Assembly: GCF_947623445.1 (NCBI RefSeq) | Contig: NC_135248.1 | Span: 3,286,977 to 3,350,976, forward strand | Direction of reading: 5' to 3' | Source of the DNA: Clavelina lepadiformis | Taxonomy: Eukaryota > Chordata > Ascidiacea > Aplousobranchia > Clavelinidae | DNA length: 64,000 bases | Part shown: one piece after another, positions 13,901 to 25,402 of the stretch | Numbering within the stretch: the first letter of the stretch is position 1 | How the letters are laid out: every line of letters starts with the position of its first letter | Position numbers and translations under genes: made by a program | Notes under the pieces: generated by a model | Database searches by the model: none | Seen by the model: only the letters and a program-made list of their open reading frames with translations | What the model was told of the DNA's origin: nothing

Positions 13901-15172
13901 CCAGAGTTTTTAAGCTGATACATTTAAGACCACTGCTATTTATTTTAATTATTACGTATTAGTATTGACAAATTACATTCCAATGGTGTCGGCTGTGGTC
14001 CATTCTTGCTGTTCAGTGGTTAAAGGACAGTATACTTGAAGCAATGTGGGATTGCCAGTTTTGTTGTTACTCTTAAATTGCAACATGTCTTGAAAGATTT
14101 TTGTGATGGAACTTTCGGAGCATCCTGAAGGAAAACAAATGCCAACAGAAGGAGTTCTTGGTACTGCGGCCATATTGGGCTGAAAAGAAAAACACTTAAT
14201 TGGAGGAAATTTTTAAAAAAGCTTTTCTTTTTTTCTGACTAGCTGTGCAGCTTTTCGCAAGTAAATTTGATGTGATAGTCAACGCCTCCACAAGTAAAAT
14301 AGATTTTTGGACCTCGGCTGAGTGATCCATGTATGCTTCGCACCATTTTCCGTTGAAATCAGGTCCTTCTGCTTCAATACATTCGTAATAATTACCCATC
14401 CATTGCACATTTCCGTCCAGAATTCCACTTTCTTTTCGCCCCCAGGAGTCAGCCACTAAATATAATTATAACAATTTACTTTAAATAAAGATGAAAATTT
14501 GGCAAAAACAAACAATGAAGCGTTCATAATCGTTATTTGGAAAACTATTTATAAACAAACAATGTTTGTTTTGTTGGTATCAGTTATAAGGGTATGATGT
14601 AAGGTATAAGGCTGACGGTACGACACGACAAACGGTGCGACTTAATCATATACTTCTCAAAGCATAAGATTGAGATTGAAGATCTTTGATGAACGTTTGC
14701 CATTGCTTGCGACAGATTTTCATGCCTGGTATTTCTTCCCCATTTTCGTCCAAAGGTTCAACCGTCCTAGATAACATACACTAGGAGCTGATTTTTAGTT
14801 TTGACGACAGTCAATTTCATGATCATGCATTGTTGTGACAAAAGTAAAATTTAGAAAATTATTTTAAGATGAAGTGCCTTGCAGCCAGCTACGTTTACAA
14901 TTAACAAGCTATGTAACATCAATCAATACAGATCTAATTATTTCTGTTAACATTTATACTAACTGGACAACTGTCTCGAAAATATCATCAAAACTTCTTT
15001 CGCCGAACAATTTCATGAAGGAAGAGATAGTGACGTATTCTTCGTTTAGATTAGATTTTGTAGATTTGCTTTCAACCTTTTTGTTGGAAGACTTGTCGAC
15101 ACTTTCAAGGCAATTGTATCCATAACAAAAGCACAAAAGTAACAACAAAGTTGATTTAGGGATAAACTTCAT
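10984..15172 (-). CDS. nrf-6: NRF-6-like (nose resistant to fluoxetine) multi-pass acyltransferase
   Basis: Fourteen exons on the minus strand: 15172-14964, 14766-14654, 14455-14292, 14179-13977, 13857-13696, 13621-13467, 13256-13067, 12810-12642, 12546-12467, 12236-12111, 12037-11887, 11642-11453, 11381-11223, 11117-10984. They join in frame to 735 codons including the stop, a usual family length. A signal peptide (MKFIPKSTLLLLLCFCYGYN) leads into a cysteine-bearing NRF domain (SGILDGNVQWMGNYYECIEA, GICFPSGCSE). After one membrane helix comes the acyltransferase-3 domain, with LNGIRFLSTAWVAIGH, HYFSVDTFFLLGGLL, CYAWCWYLAVDMQ and NPLSRLTYSSYLVH. Homologues in worms and insects are membrane acyltransferases linked to lipid or yolk transport and drug uptake; the substrate here is unknown. 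The donor of exon 3 (GTGGAG) was chosen because it keeps frame and family spacing. A minus-strand AATAAA lies at 10938-10933, 46 bases past the stop. Confidence 0.92.
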
Positions 15173-15338
15173 TTTAAAAATCGTCAGTGATTAACAACAG
15201 TATGCTTTGGAAAGTAAAGCTTTTAATTAATTTAGTTATGATAAGATTTATATACAGGCCAATATAAAACTTTCTGCGATGCTCGAATTCAGAACTGTGC
15301 ACCAGAAGCGCTCACACAGAAGCAAACAAAATAAAATT

Positions 15339-15725
15339 TAAAACTCAAGTCAATTCGAGTCTTTTGGTAGAAGTGCCTCGAATCGAGTCATTTGGTAAAA
15401 AACACTAGAGTCGAATCAATTGATATTCGAAACCCGGCCAAAGAAAAAGCATAAAGACCACTTCTATCAAGCAAAAGCGCTTGGAATCGTTACAAAATTT
15501 GCTTCGTTTAAGTGCATCTTACGTGTTCGTATACAAATAAATTCCTTTTAAGTTACTCTTCAATTTGTTCGGACAAAGAATAGAGATTCGTCTCAAGAAT
15601 AACCGATTCGAGTCAAGTCGAGTCATTTAAAGTATTAACTCGAGTCAAGTCAAGTCTTTGAAAAAAGTGACTCGAGTTTAACTTGATTCGAGTCACTGAC
15701 TCGAGTCGCTAAGACTCTGGTTGAT
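15339..15725. repeat. Degenerate repeat rich in CGAGTC/GACTCG motifs
   Basis: Within about 390 bases there are many copies of CGAGTC or near matches (ATTCGAGTC, GACTCGAGTC, AGTCGAGTC), dense towards the right end where they are partly palindromic. This looks like the subterminal motif cluster of a decayed hAT-like element. I could not define two matching ends. A related cluster lies at about 33.7-34.4 kb. Confidence 0.45.
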
Positions 15726-18220
15726 GTATAAAAAATGACAGACTTAACCTGCAGAATATATCAATTTTATGTATTCCCGAATTAATCGGATGTTTTTATA
15801 AAAAAAAAAAACTCAAAACTGTGGCGTGATTACTTATAATGCTTTACTGTTTTACACACTATATCTGAGCTTTATAAGTACAAATAAACCATCCGCTGCT
15901 AGCAAAGAATCACAATAATCGAACGTCAAGTTGTAATGCAATAAATGAGTGTTAACGTATTTTCTTGATTTCAAGCCGATTTCAGTAGATTAGGAGCCGC
16001 AACGATGGATGCTAAACTATTACTCTCTTGCAAGTCGTCATTAAGACAACGTTGTTTCCCGCAACGTGTTGTTGAATACCGCAGCTTACCGAATTGGAAT
16101 TGGAAGTGTGAAAACGTTCTTTCAACAAGAGACTCAAAAAGTGTGAGCGGTCTCTTACAGTGAGCATCCGCTGATTACACAGGACTAGCATCACAGTAAA
16201 TGAGTCCGATCTTCTGCTGATCTAATTAACAAATAGAATCCGTGCAAAATGATCAAAAATGAAAAATAGTAGCCGCATTTCTATTCGAAAAAAATACGGG
16301 ATTGCTAGGATCTCATGCCAGAACCATTCCCCTACCCCATAAACCATTTAAACCGTCTTTGTTTCTTTCTTGGTTATTTAACAACGTTACTTGTTATCTG
16401 TTACACGAATATTATACCTTTCGCTTTTCTCTTTAATTGCTGGTCGCTTCTCGTATATTCTTTTTTGCCCCAGCAATGAAGCGAACTGTGTCTAGTCCTG
16501 GGTCCTGATTACCAGCACTTATGATAATCAGGCCTAATCAGACTATGCGGGAAGAAATAGTCTGCTGGTAGTGATTGGCTGCAAATTTTAGGGTGAAATG
16601 GAAATTTTTGCTTTGCATTTGAAAATAATTCTCTCACAATTGAAATAATCTTTGCTTGTGGAACTAAACATAAACGTTCGAATAAAGACAAAGCGAAGCT
16701 CGGTTTCGTGCAAGCACTTGATGACGTTCATGCCGAACGTTCAGATTCGGGTTCACGTTCGGCATGAACATTCACATCCTCGCATTTTATGGAGCCACGT
16801 ATAAACGAAACGCATGCATTCACCTATTGACACGTTTTCTTGTAATATAAATAGTAAACACGTCAGTCAAAAAATATTTCAAAGTTTTTGGTTTAGTGCT
16901 TGTTTTCATGGTTAGGTTTTGAAATAAAGTTTCCGACTTTATAAAAAAAGTGCCATATCTTAACCACAAACTAATCCAATCCAACGAATTTCTAAAAAAA
17001 CTAAACCCTAATCCAAGTCAAAGTTTTATCTAACTGCCAAGACAGGCGAAACCGTGTTGAATATTTAAAAATTTGTTTTCAAAAAGTATCGAGCGTTTGC
17101 TTTCCTAAATCGATCCTTTTTAGAAAAACTCGAAAAAATGTGAAGAAAATCCTGATGCCAGACAATATCATCACTCCTTCGAGAACAATAAAAGCGAAAA
17201 ATAAAGTTGTCAATATAAGCACCTCGTGCTAGTAGGCACCAGTCTAACAATGACCATGTTTTCCATGTTCGCGTGCTCTGACTGTACTCGCTGCCTTTGC
17301 CGGGTTTTCGCCGAAAACTATAATGGTTAATATTTCATGACTTAGACTTGTGTGACAATGCTAAAACTGTAAATGCTTAACAAAGCAATCTACCGGTTGA
17401 TGCGTGTTGCACTTGGTTGTACGTGCCGATCAAAGGTTAAAATGATTAAAAAAAATAAACCTGCATCATTACCCGATCCTTTTTCACCTACTGCTGATTG
17501 TATGTCTAACGCCTTGTAGTCAGTCAGCTTAGGGCAAAGCGACAAAAGTAGAAAATGCACTCTTTACACTGCAAGACGGACTTTATACTCACAGATAACA
17601 ATGTTTACTTTTTACAACAGCAGGTTGACTCATTTGGACGTTTCAATCGCTACGAAAAAGTTTCTTCAACTAGAACTCTTCCTCCAATTTGCTGTTTAAC
17701 TACAAAAAGGGAGGTTGAATAGGGTCATGTTTGCACAGTCAACATAGAAAAGGAAAACGTCAGCACTGAACCATAATCGCATGGTCGCCGTGTAAATCAA
17801 AGTGAATGACATTTGAAAAATAATTTGCAACAGTACAAGCAACATTAGCAAACTATGAATGAAACTAGTAAATTTTAGAAGATAAATGTTTAATTCTTTG
17901 TAAATGTTAATGTGAAATGTGGACTGATTAGTGAATGGCAATAATTTATGGCAGTGCATAACTGGGGTAATATATTGTATATTTACTTTGTTAAATAAGA
18001 AAACATTGAGATAACTTAAAAACCATTATACCAGGCAACGCGACTGGTTTTCAAAACTTTTTAAATCTTGTTTGAAAAAGTTAAAAATTCTAAAAATCCG
18101 TGTATAGTTTTATACCATAAACCGAAAACTTTTTAATACCACAAGAAGGGATAATTTTAACCGGATAACTGGATGAATTAATGCGGTTTCTGGAACATAA
18201 TTTTAAAAAATGCTGTTTTC
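15726..18220. other. Gap without a recognisable gene
   Basis: The stretch is AT-rich with only short, motif-free open frames. The one clear structure is the perfect hairpin at 16726-16769, listed separately. Confidence 0.5.
16726..16769. repeat. Perfect 15-bp inverted repeat (hairpin)
   Basis: GTTCATGCCGAACGT at 16726-16740 is followed after 14 bases by its exact reverse complement at 16755-16769. No oligo-T run follows and no gene is adjacent, so it does not read as a terminator. Confidence 0.8.
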
Positions 18221-18241
18221 TAAGACAGCACCGCCGAAATT

Positions 18242-19738
18242 ATGATAAACGGTCACCGATCAGCGGAAATAACGCTAGACAGAGGAGTAAGACAAGGCGA
18301 CCCACTAAGCTTTTTTTTATTTCTAATCGCAACCGAACCCTTGACTGAAAAACTGAGCAAAACCCAAGACATAAAAGGAATCCAATTAAGCGGTCGAAGA
18401 GAAATTAAGAATGTCAGCTATGCAGACGATGTGACTCTAACACTGAAAAATATCGCTTCAGTTGAAAAAGCCCTAGACCTCGTCGAAAAATTTAAACCCG
18501 CCTCGGGACTTAAATTAAACATCAAAAAAACCCAAGGCCTGATAATAAACGGCGACCCCCCAACACTCCTACTACCAGATATAAAATGGAACAAAACAAC
18601 CCTAAATCTACTCGGCACAACAATCGGAATAATAAATTTGAACCACCTCTGGCAAGAAACCCAAAAACAAGTCGAAAACAAAATAGAAGAAATTAAAAAA
18701 ACGTACGCCACGCTCGACGCTAAAGAAATTCTAATCAAATCGAAGCTTTTAGCAATTACCAACAACGCGGCGCAAACGTATCCTCCCCCAGTAAACAGAA
18801 TGCGATCAATAAACGAAAAAGTAAAAAATTACGCAGTAGGAAAATTCCCCCACGTAAATATAGACACCCTTCAACTCCCGAAACTCGAGGGCGGCCTAAA
18901 CCTCCCAAACTTCGAAATATACGCGGACTTAACGTATCTAAAATCCATCAGAAAATACTGCCTTGCCAGAGTTCTAAACGAGCCCCTTAGCGCCCACAAC
19001 AGCTATATCGAATACCAGATTGGCCACGTAATTCCCCGAACTTTAGAAGTTGTACACCTAAACAATCTCCCCCACACCGACATCCGATCCCCATATTATG
19101 AAAAAGTAATCGAAATTATTAAAAAATACGATCTGAAAAAAATTGACCTCATCTGCGGAAGTCTAAAAAAAACGTACAACAGAATAATAAGCAAACCAAG
19201 AACACAATCCAGAAATACCCAAACAGAACGCAAAAGATGGGAGAGAATACACTGCCCTGAACTCCCAAGCTATCTACGGACCTTTAACTTTAAACTCGAA
19301 AGCAACCTGCTACCTTTTAACACAGATATAAACCAATACGCACCAACAACAAAAAACAGCTGCCGTTTTTGTAGAATCGGACCAGATACCGCCTACCACT
19401 TATTTCACAAATGCCCCCAGACCAAGATACAATGGAAAAAAACAATAACGATCGCCGAAAAAACATTAAACCTAAAAATTAATAAAGAAAATGTCGAGAA
19501 GCTGTGCGCCCTCAGGCACGACATGGGACTCGAACTAAACACCGACAAAGTTCTCACCGTACTAATTACAACGATGAACCACCAAATATGGAAAACGAGA
19601 CTTAAATGCGTAATCGAGAACCAACAGTTCTCCTCAGAAAAACTGTCGAACGATATTTACAGAAGTTTTAAATACAGAATCTCCACCCTACGCAAAAATA
19701 ACCCAGACATTGTAAGAAACCTTACCACCCCCCTCTGA
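18242..19738 (+). CDS. LINE reverse transcriptase, C-terminal part of ORF2
   Basis: A 498-residue uninterrupted frame of a non-LTR retrotransposon. The first residues carry the finger/palm motif RGVRQGDPLSFFLF. The catalytic motif SYADDVTL follows near residues 58-65, then the thumb with SGLKLNIKKTQG. Near the C-terminus a cysteine-histidine knuckle, CRFCRIGPDTAYHLFHKC, resembles the zf-RVT motif of Tx1/L1-type elements. The endonuclease and early RT motifs are absent, so this copy cannot transpose alone. The ATG is simply the first in the frame, which stays open back to codon 18224. A long ORF without stops in a truncated copy argues for fairly recent insertion. The clade is uncertain. Confidence 0.85.
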   Translation: MINGHRSAEITLDRGVRQGDPLSFFLFLIATEPLTEKLSKTQDIKGIQLSGRREIKNVSYADDVTLTLKNIASVEKALDLVEKFKPASGLKLNIKKTQGLIINGDPPTLLLPDIKWNKTTLNLLGTTIGIINLNHLWQETQKQVENKIEEIKKTYATLDAKEILIKSKLLAITNNAAQTYPPPVNRMRSINEKVKNYAVGKFPHVNIDTLQLPKLEGGLNLPNFEIYADLTYLKSIRKYCLARVLNEPLSAHNSYIEYQIGHVIPRTLEVVHLNNLPHTDIRSPYYEKVIEIIKKYDLKKIDLICGSLKKTYNRIISKPRTQSRNTQTERKRWERIHCPELPSYLRTFNFKLESNLLPFNTDINQYAPTTKNSCRFCRIGPDTAYHLFHKCPQTKIQWKKTITIAEKTLNLKINKENVEKLCALRHDMGLELNTDKVLTVLITTMNHQIWKTRLKCVIENQQFSSEKLSNDIYRSFKYRISTLRKNNPDIVRNLTTPL

Positions 19739-19803
19739 ACATGTAACGTCTATACCATTTGTGTGTTTATATGCGTTCTGGAATGTACGCCTTTACCTAC
19801 TTT

Positions 19804-20163
19804 TGTCTTCGCACTGTTTATGCTTCAGTCTCATAATACGTATTGTGAAATATAAAATGACAATCTATCACAAATATATATGTAATCATTCCTCATCAAT
19901 TGCATCTGTCTGAATATAATTATTTACATGACATGTATATGCCTCCAAAACGGAGAAATATTGTACCAAGAACACTCATTATAGTACTCTCATCATGTCT
20001 TCACATTGTCTATGCTTCATTCTCATAATGTGTATTGTGAAACATAAAATGACATCCTATCACAACTATATATGTTATCATTCCTAATCAATTGCATCTG
20101 TCTGAATATAAAGATTTATATAACATGTATACGCCTCCAAAACGGAGAAATATTGTACCAACA
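19804..20163 (+). repeat. Tandem duplication in the LINE 3' tail (unit about 190 bp)
   Basis: Copy one is about 19804-19995 and copy two about 19996-20163. Both run from TGTCTTC through ATTGTGAAA, ATCAATTGCATCTGTCTGAA and CCTCCAAAACGGAGAAATAT, ending TTGTACCAA. They differ by scattered substitutions and small indels. Confidence 0.85.
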
Positions 20164-23100
20164 CTTGCTGTAATTTAAACGAAATGAATTTTGATCTCGT
20201 TCTTTTTTTTAAATTCTTTATTCGCGTGCAAAAATCCTTTTAATCGTGAATAAACAAAAACGAAAAAATGCTGTTTATCTAGCAAGTTGGTCAATTCGTG
20301 TTAAGTAAACAAAAAATGATAAGAACTGCACAAGTTTTAACAAAAGCAGTTTAGTCGTTGTCTTTCTTAAAGAAATAATCATGTAATCAGAACATTGTTT
20401 GTTTTATTTAATGGCATTTTTTAAAATATCAAAATAAACAAATGTCAACATGAATAATTTCATTATAACTGAATTGCTGAAATGTTTTAATGGGGAAACA
20501 GTTGTAGTCTGGTTGTCTGAGATCGTGGGTCAAATTAAAGTGGGAAGATGGAGATTTTAGCGGGCTGCACTATATTTCTGAGGAAATACAGTAAACCTTT
20601 TTCTTTTACTTTGGGTTTAATTGGATAAAAATTTTTTACTTTAGCATGACGTGGGCATTAGTGCACAACTAGCTGCAACGCTTTACTATTTCAGTTACAA
20701 CTATTTCGGAAATTGAAGCCACTTTTCCAAGCGGATTGCAGAAGTGACGTTTAACAGAAATCCATCCAAGCCACTAGTTTCAACTTTTATAAATCTTCGC
20801 TGTTTATAGAACAATTGCATGTATTCCACCGCACGATGTCAAATACGGCTCATACCATACGATTTCTTTCTCAACGACCTCATGACGTCATTTACGCATG
20901 ACATGCAGCGGACGATCGTTCCACCGATGAAGTAACTGCCAAATTTGACCTGACACACAAATCCCAATAGATCTCATTAAAAATTTCACCCGACTTGTCA
21001 CGAAGATTCGTAGCAACACATTCGTTTGTTTGTCTTAGTAACAAAAAACTCACTGTGTTCTTATAAGCTGAATTAATTTTTTTTGACCTCTTATTTAATG
21101 ATTTAATTTCATATCCTTTTCCCGATATCAGTTGAAGTCTGCAAGATAGACACAAAAATAGTAACATCAAAACGGCAGAAAATTTCTGTGACTGTTGGTT
21201 TGCTTGCGTGTATTTGACACTTTGGCTCTCTCTCTGCAATTACCTTCCCCCATTCGGCCTCAAACAAATTTCTGCCAAATTAATCGATCTCATGCGGCAT
21301 TCCACAGTTTTTGTGGTGACTTTATAAAGAACTTTTTGAAGTTGGTATCGAATACGAGGTGCAAGCTTCCTCTAGTACTTTTACCAAGAATGCTACGAGC
21401 CAGAGGAAAATATTGTATGGTGCTTTTTCGTGCTATAGTCCCCAGAAATTCAACTGCTTCAACTAGTGTTTTTCGGTTTGTTTATGAAGGTGTTTGTAGC
21501 TATAGAATTTGTTATATTTCGCATTTGTATTTTGTTGATGAGTTTTAGGAAAATTATCAGGACATGAATATTATGGATATTATTATATTATGATGTTATG
21601 AATATTACTACTCGGCATTAATTATTACCTTTATAAATCTTAATCCTTAATTTCAAAATAAATTTTGCCAAATGCAATAACTATTGTATTTGATTGTTAA
21701 CTTGCTACTTCCCCCTGCTGGATTCTTATTTGTAGCGTATTTAACATATTGATATTAATTATGACGTCGTCATTTTAGGTCGAAGCAGTGCATTCATAAT
21801 ACAAGTTTAAACTCATCCTAATAACCTGACTGCCTCACAATTCACTCGATTTATGAAGTTTTTTTGTATAAACCGTCGTTTTATATTCAAAGGGGTTCAA
21901 CGACCGTTTGAACTCAAACAGCGGTTTGTAACAAAATTTCTTTGTTATTTTTAGGCTGTTTTGCGCGTTGCGCCTAATCTTCAGCCACTGGTGTCGTCTG
22001 TTTGTACGTTGGCCTCAACATGACATATAAAATAGTTTATCAAACCTGGTTTGGGTTTTGCATTTTCTGCATTTTATTTCTTTCCGCGTGAAGGGTGCGT
22101 TGTACGATTTTGCGATAGAGTTTACTTTTTCATTTTGTGAAAACCTCAATCATCCCTAATCTGGTTGCAAACTAATTTCGTGTCGGTTGTTTGCTAGAAA
22201 CGTTACACGTCATATACAACAACGGTTTACGATACAACGATTAACTTGACGGTTACGAAATATCGTTTAACCCAAACAATTAGACAATTAGTTTTACTAC
22301 ATGTTTATGGACTTTTTTGTGGTAAATTTCTTGCATCTTTTATTTGCAAATTAACTCATTGTAGTCACGTATCGTATGTTTGTTTGTTAGACGTGTTTTG
22401 TGGCAAAATGAAAGAGCACAGCCAGAAAGGTTTGCTGACGCTTTGATTTCTATGTTGATTTCTCTTTTGTTTGTGCGGGTTAAACTACCCTTGGGGATTA
22501 CCCTTTGCTTTTCCCTGGGAATATCAACTTTCCTTTGTTTTTTACAGTATTTTAATAGTAATAAAAGAATTAATATATCAAATAGTCAATTCGTATAGAA
22601 TATAGATCAATTAATTATTAATATTTTTACGATTTTCCGGACATTTTAAGAAGACGAAAATGAAGGCAGGTGAGAAAACTAATATTATTTTACCGTTTAA
22701 AGTCACTTACATTTTTAAATAACTTAAATAACTAACCAAAATGAAATGTAAATGTAACGACCTACTTGCTACTACGTATCAAAATCCCTGTATCTGGTTT
22801 ACACAACATTGACGCAAGAAAATACAAAACGTTTCGAGAAAAGAACCAACTACTTTTGCAAAGAAAGCTTTTGCGCATGTTTATAAACGCGGCAAATGCG
22901 GCACTTTTTTCTCAAAATATGATATTCAGTGCTATGTAGCCTATGCCTTATACCACTAAACTTAAAACCATGACTGAGCTACAGTAAGTGTTGTCCACTT
23001 TCATACCACTATCTGGTTAGGATTAAATTCTCATAATTTCATGATCTACTGAAATTTACTTGCCGACTTTTATCAGCTTAGAGACCATTGGCACTACTTG

Positions 23101-24891
23101 GCGTTGGTGACACATTACACGTCGACATCCCTGTATTTCCATCGCCGTTGCCTCCTGATTATTTGTTGAGTGCCTCAATTATCTTGCTGTTACGACGATA
23201 TAGCGCAAAACACAGAAGAGGTAAGTACAAACTTTATAAAGTTTTGTTTTACTTCATATCTTACATTTAAAGAAATTGTTTTTTTTCAACATCAAGTTTT
23301 CTGTGTACACTTTCGCTTAGTTGAGTTCGTGAGCATTGTGCATGTAGTTAAGTATTTTTTTCTAGCCTCAAAATCTGCGTATTTTATGCAACGACGTGGT
23401 TTGTGTTGCTGGTGCCAGCAACGACTTTCCGGCTTCGTTACTTGAATGGAAAAACGTGTTCTGTCTGCTAGGATCGGTCCCAAACACAAGCTCGATGTGT
23501 GCTTATTGGTCAACTGGTCAAGCGTATGGTCACTCTGGACTAAAAGTACAGTGGCGTGACGATGACATCATTGAAACCATAAAAAACATTATTTTGCAGT
23601 GTAATAGAAGAAACACAACGAAAGTGCGCTAATATTACAACTATAACTATTGATGGGTATAAGCTTTGGAAGTAGCTATCAGTAATAGCTTGAGACTGGA
23701 AAATATATGCGTCATGTAAAATTCAAAGTGGATTATGAACAAACTGCGTGAACGAATATCATGCCGATTTGAAGTGGTTCAACAGTCCCCAGAAATAGCC
23801 AATCGAGCCCTGAATTTCCTAGCTTCGACCGCAAGTTTTCGCAATATTTGTTCATGCTTTTGTCTTATAATCGTGCAATGACAAGAGATGACGTAATATT
23901 GCAGGAGTGTACGCGCAAAATATAAACCTGCTTCAAAACGCATTGTTACATTAACAGTGAATCGCTTCCGTACGCAACTTCAGATTCATTCACCGTACGT
24001 GAATTGGGACGCCATGTTTTGGGCTTTCTGAAAAAACATTACACCATGGTAGGGAAATATTTGCTTTGAATCAACAAATGTGAACTGAAGAGTGCAAGGT
24101 TCAACTTAATGCTGTGCTCGTTAAATGTGTTTTCGCCTAAGCGGTCAGCAATGCCTTGTATGTAATAATAATAACCGATACGTCAAATAATTATGGTCAA
24201 ATGAAGAGAGCGAGCGATGAGTGACGTCATTGAGCTTGCTCGCCTATTTTGTTCCTGTTTTTCTCTTCGCCTTTGCTGCGCCATAAAACATCAACGAGAT
24301 AGGCTTTTGTTTTCGCAGTTGGCTCCAGAAGCAAAAGCAAATTCAGTGATGTTTAGTTTGTTACTTGTATGAGGTTGTATGCTTTGCTAAGTAGCGAGCG
24401 GCTTAAGTTTTTGATGAAATGGAAGCCAGTGCTATATGTGTTTGCTGACAGAAAATAGATAAAATGCTTCATTTAGTTCATTAATTGGCTGAGTGATAAA
24501 ATGAATTCTAACGCACTTGTTTAACCGAACTTTCCATTTTGTACCGAAATTTTGACGAAAAAGTGCTTAGTTTTATTGTTATCGGTCTACAAATGCATCT
24601 TCTAAAGCAAAAGCCTCTGTGTGCCGGCTTGTTCCAGTGCGACGACTCTGAATACAAGACTTTTCGGTTTTAGAAGTCACCTTTGTTGGATCACGTTTTT
24701 CACTGGCGAAGACACACAAACTATTTTTAATTCACTGAAGAAAGCGTTATCATTTACTTATGTAAGCATATTTAGGCCTTGTTATTAACTGCCACTCCTA
24801 CTTTTAAAACTATAGATGCTTCTATCAATAACATTTTGTTTTTAGAAATCGTCAAAACATTCTCCCGGTAAAGGCAGATTGCTGGTCGAAA
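20164..24891. other. Gap without a firm gene
   Basis: Only weak exon-like pieces occur: an open frame with a GTAAGT donor near 23080-23220, another after an acceptor at 23366-23632, and a minus-strand frame at 20892-21239. Their phases do not join and no domain is recognisable. The rest is AT-rich. Confidence 0.4.
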
Positions 24892-25402
24892 ATGACTTTT
24901 CCTGTACCGGGGCTATATCAGCAACATGGGAGGTTTGTTATGTCATGTCCCTCGCACTAAACAATATGTTGTCGTGTGTATGTACGGGCATCTCTGCGTA
25001 AGTGCTCTCGTCATTATACGACGATGGCGACACAGCTTTGTCGAAATGCTCAACTGGATTCATTTTTTTAACCACACGATGTAGAAAACTACTTACGCGA
25101 ATGCTTAGCTTGAACGTAAGTACTGCTGATATGCTTCTATGTGCAGGTGCTCAATGGAGCAGTGCACCAACACCGTCACTGTCAAGTACGTGTCGTGTTC
25201 GCATGGATTCTGCTCCGAGCATGAGCAAGTCGGAGTTGCTGATTGCAGCAGATGCTCTTCTCCTGCAACCTCCCAAGATGCTCCGGATGAGGAGGACCTA
25301 CAAGCTTCCATTCACAAGGATGATCATCGACCGGATCGTGTCTTTGAGGCTCCTAGCAGCGACGAGGAGAACGATCAGGTGGAAGCCTTCCTGGAAGAGT
25401 AA
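24892..25402 (+). CDS. Possible small RING-like, acidic-tailed protein
   Basis: Two exons, 24892-24932 and 25147-25402, join in phase 2 to a 98-residue protein ending in TAA. The start is the ATG of MTFPVPGLYQQHGRCS. Residues 14-50 hold the spacing C-x4-C-x10-C-x-H-x2-C-x2-H-x7-C-x2-C (CSMEQC ... CSHGFCSEH ... CSRC), which closely mimics a RING or B-box zinc site. The rest is acidic and ends in EEND and EAFLEE. No transmembrane or signal segment is seen. The second exon is also open in another frame (to 25421), but that frame lacks motifs. I do not recognise the family. An E3-ligase-adaptor role would be speculation, and the first exon is short with a moderate donor (GTTTGT). Confidence 0.42.

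Larger units (their letters stand above)
18221..20163 (+). mobile_element. 5'-truncated non-LTR retrotransposon (LINE)
   Basis: The element starts inside the reverse transcriptase domain, directly after an in-frame TAA at 18221-18223, and runs through the ORF to a repetitive 3' region. The upstream sequence is unrelated AT-rich DNA, as expected for a 5'-truncated LINE copy. The 3' end is placed where the tail duplication stops. I see no clear poly-A tail or target-site duplication. Confidence 0.82.

Noticed and set aside
20892..21239. Minus-strand frame with a hydrophobic stretch and KR sites, resembling a secreted peptide precursor
   Set aside because: The hydrophobic stretch (MLLFLCLSC) coincides with a pyrimidine tract ending TTGCAG, so it reads better as an intron end; no family and no partner exon.
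23366..23632. 88-codon frame directly after an acceptor-like TTTTTTTCTAG
   Set aside because: It does not join in phase to the nearest exon-like piece (about 23080-23220) and shows no domain; left as an unproven exon.
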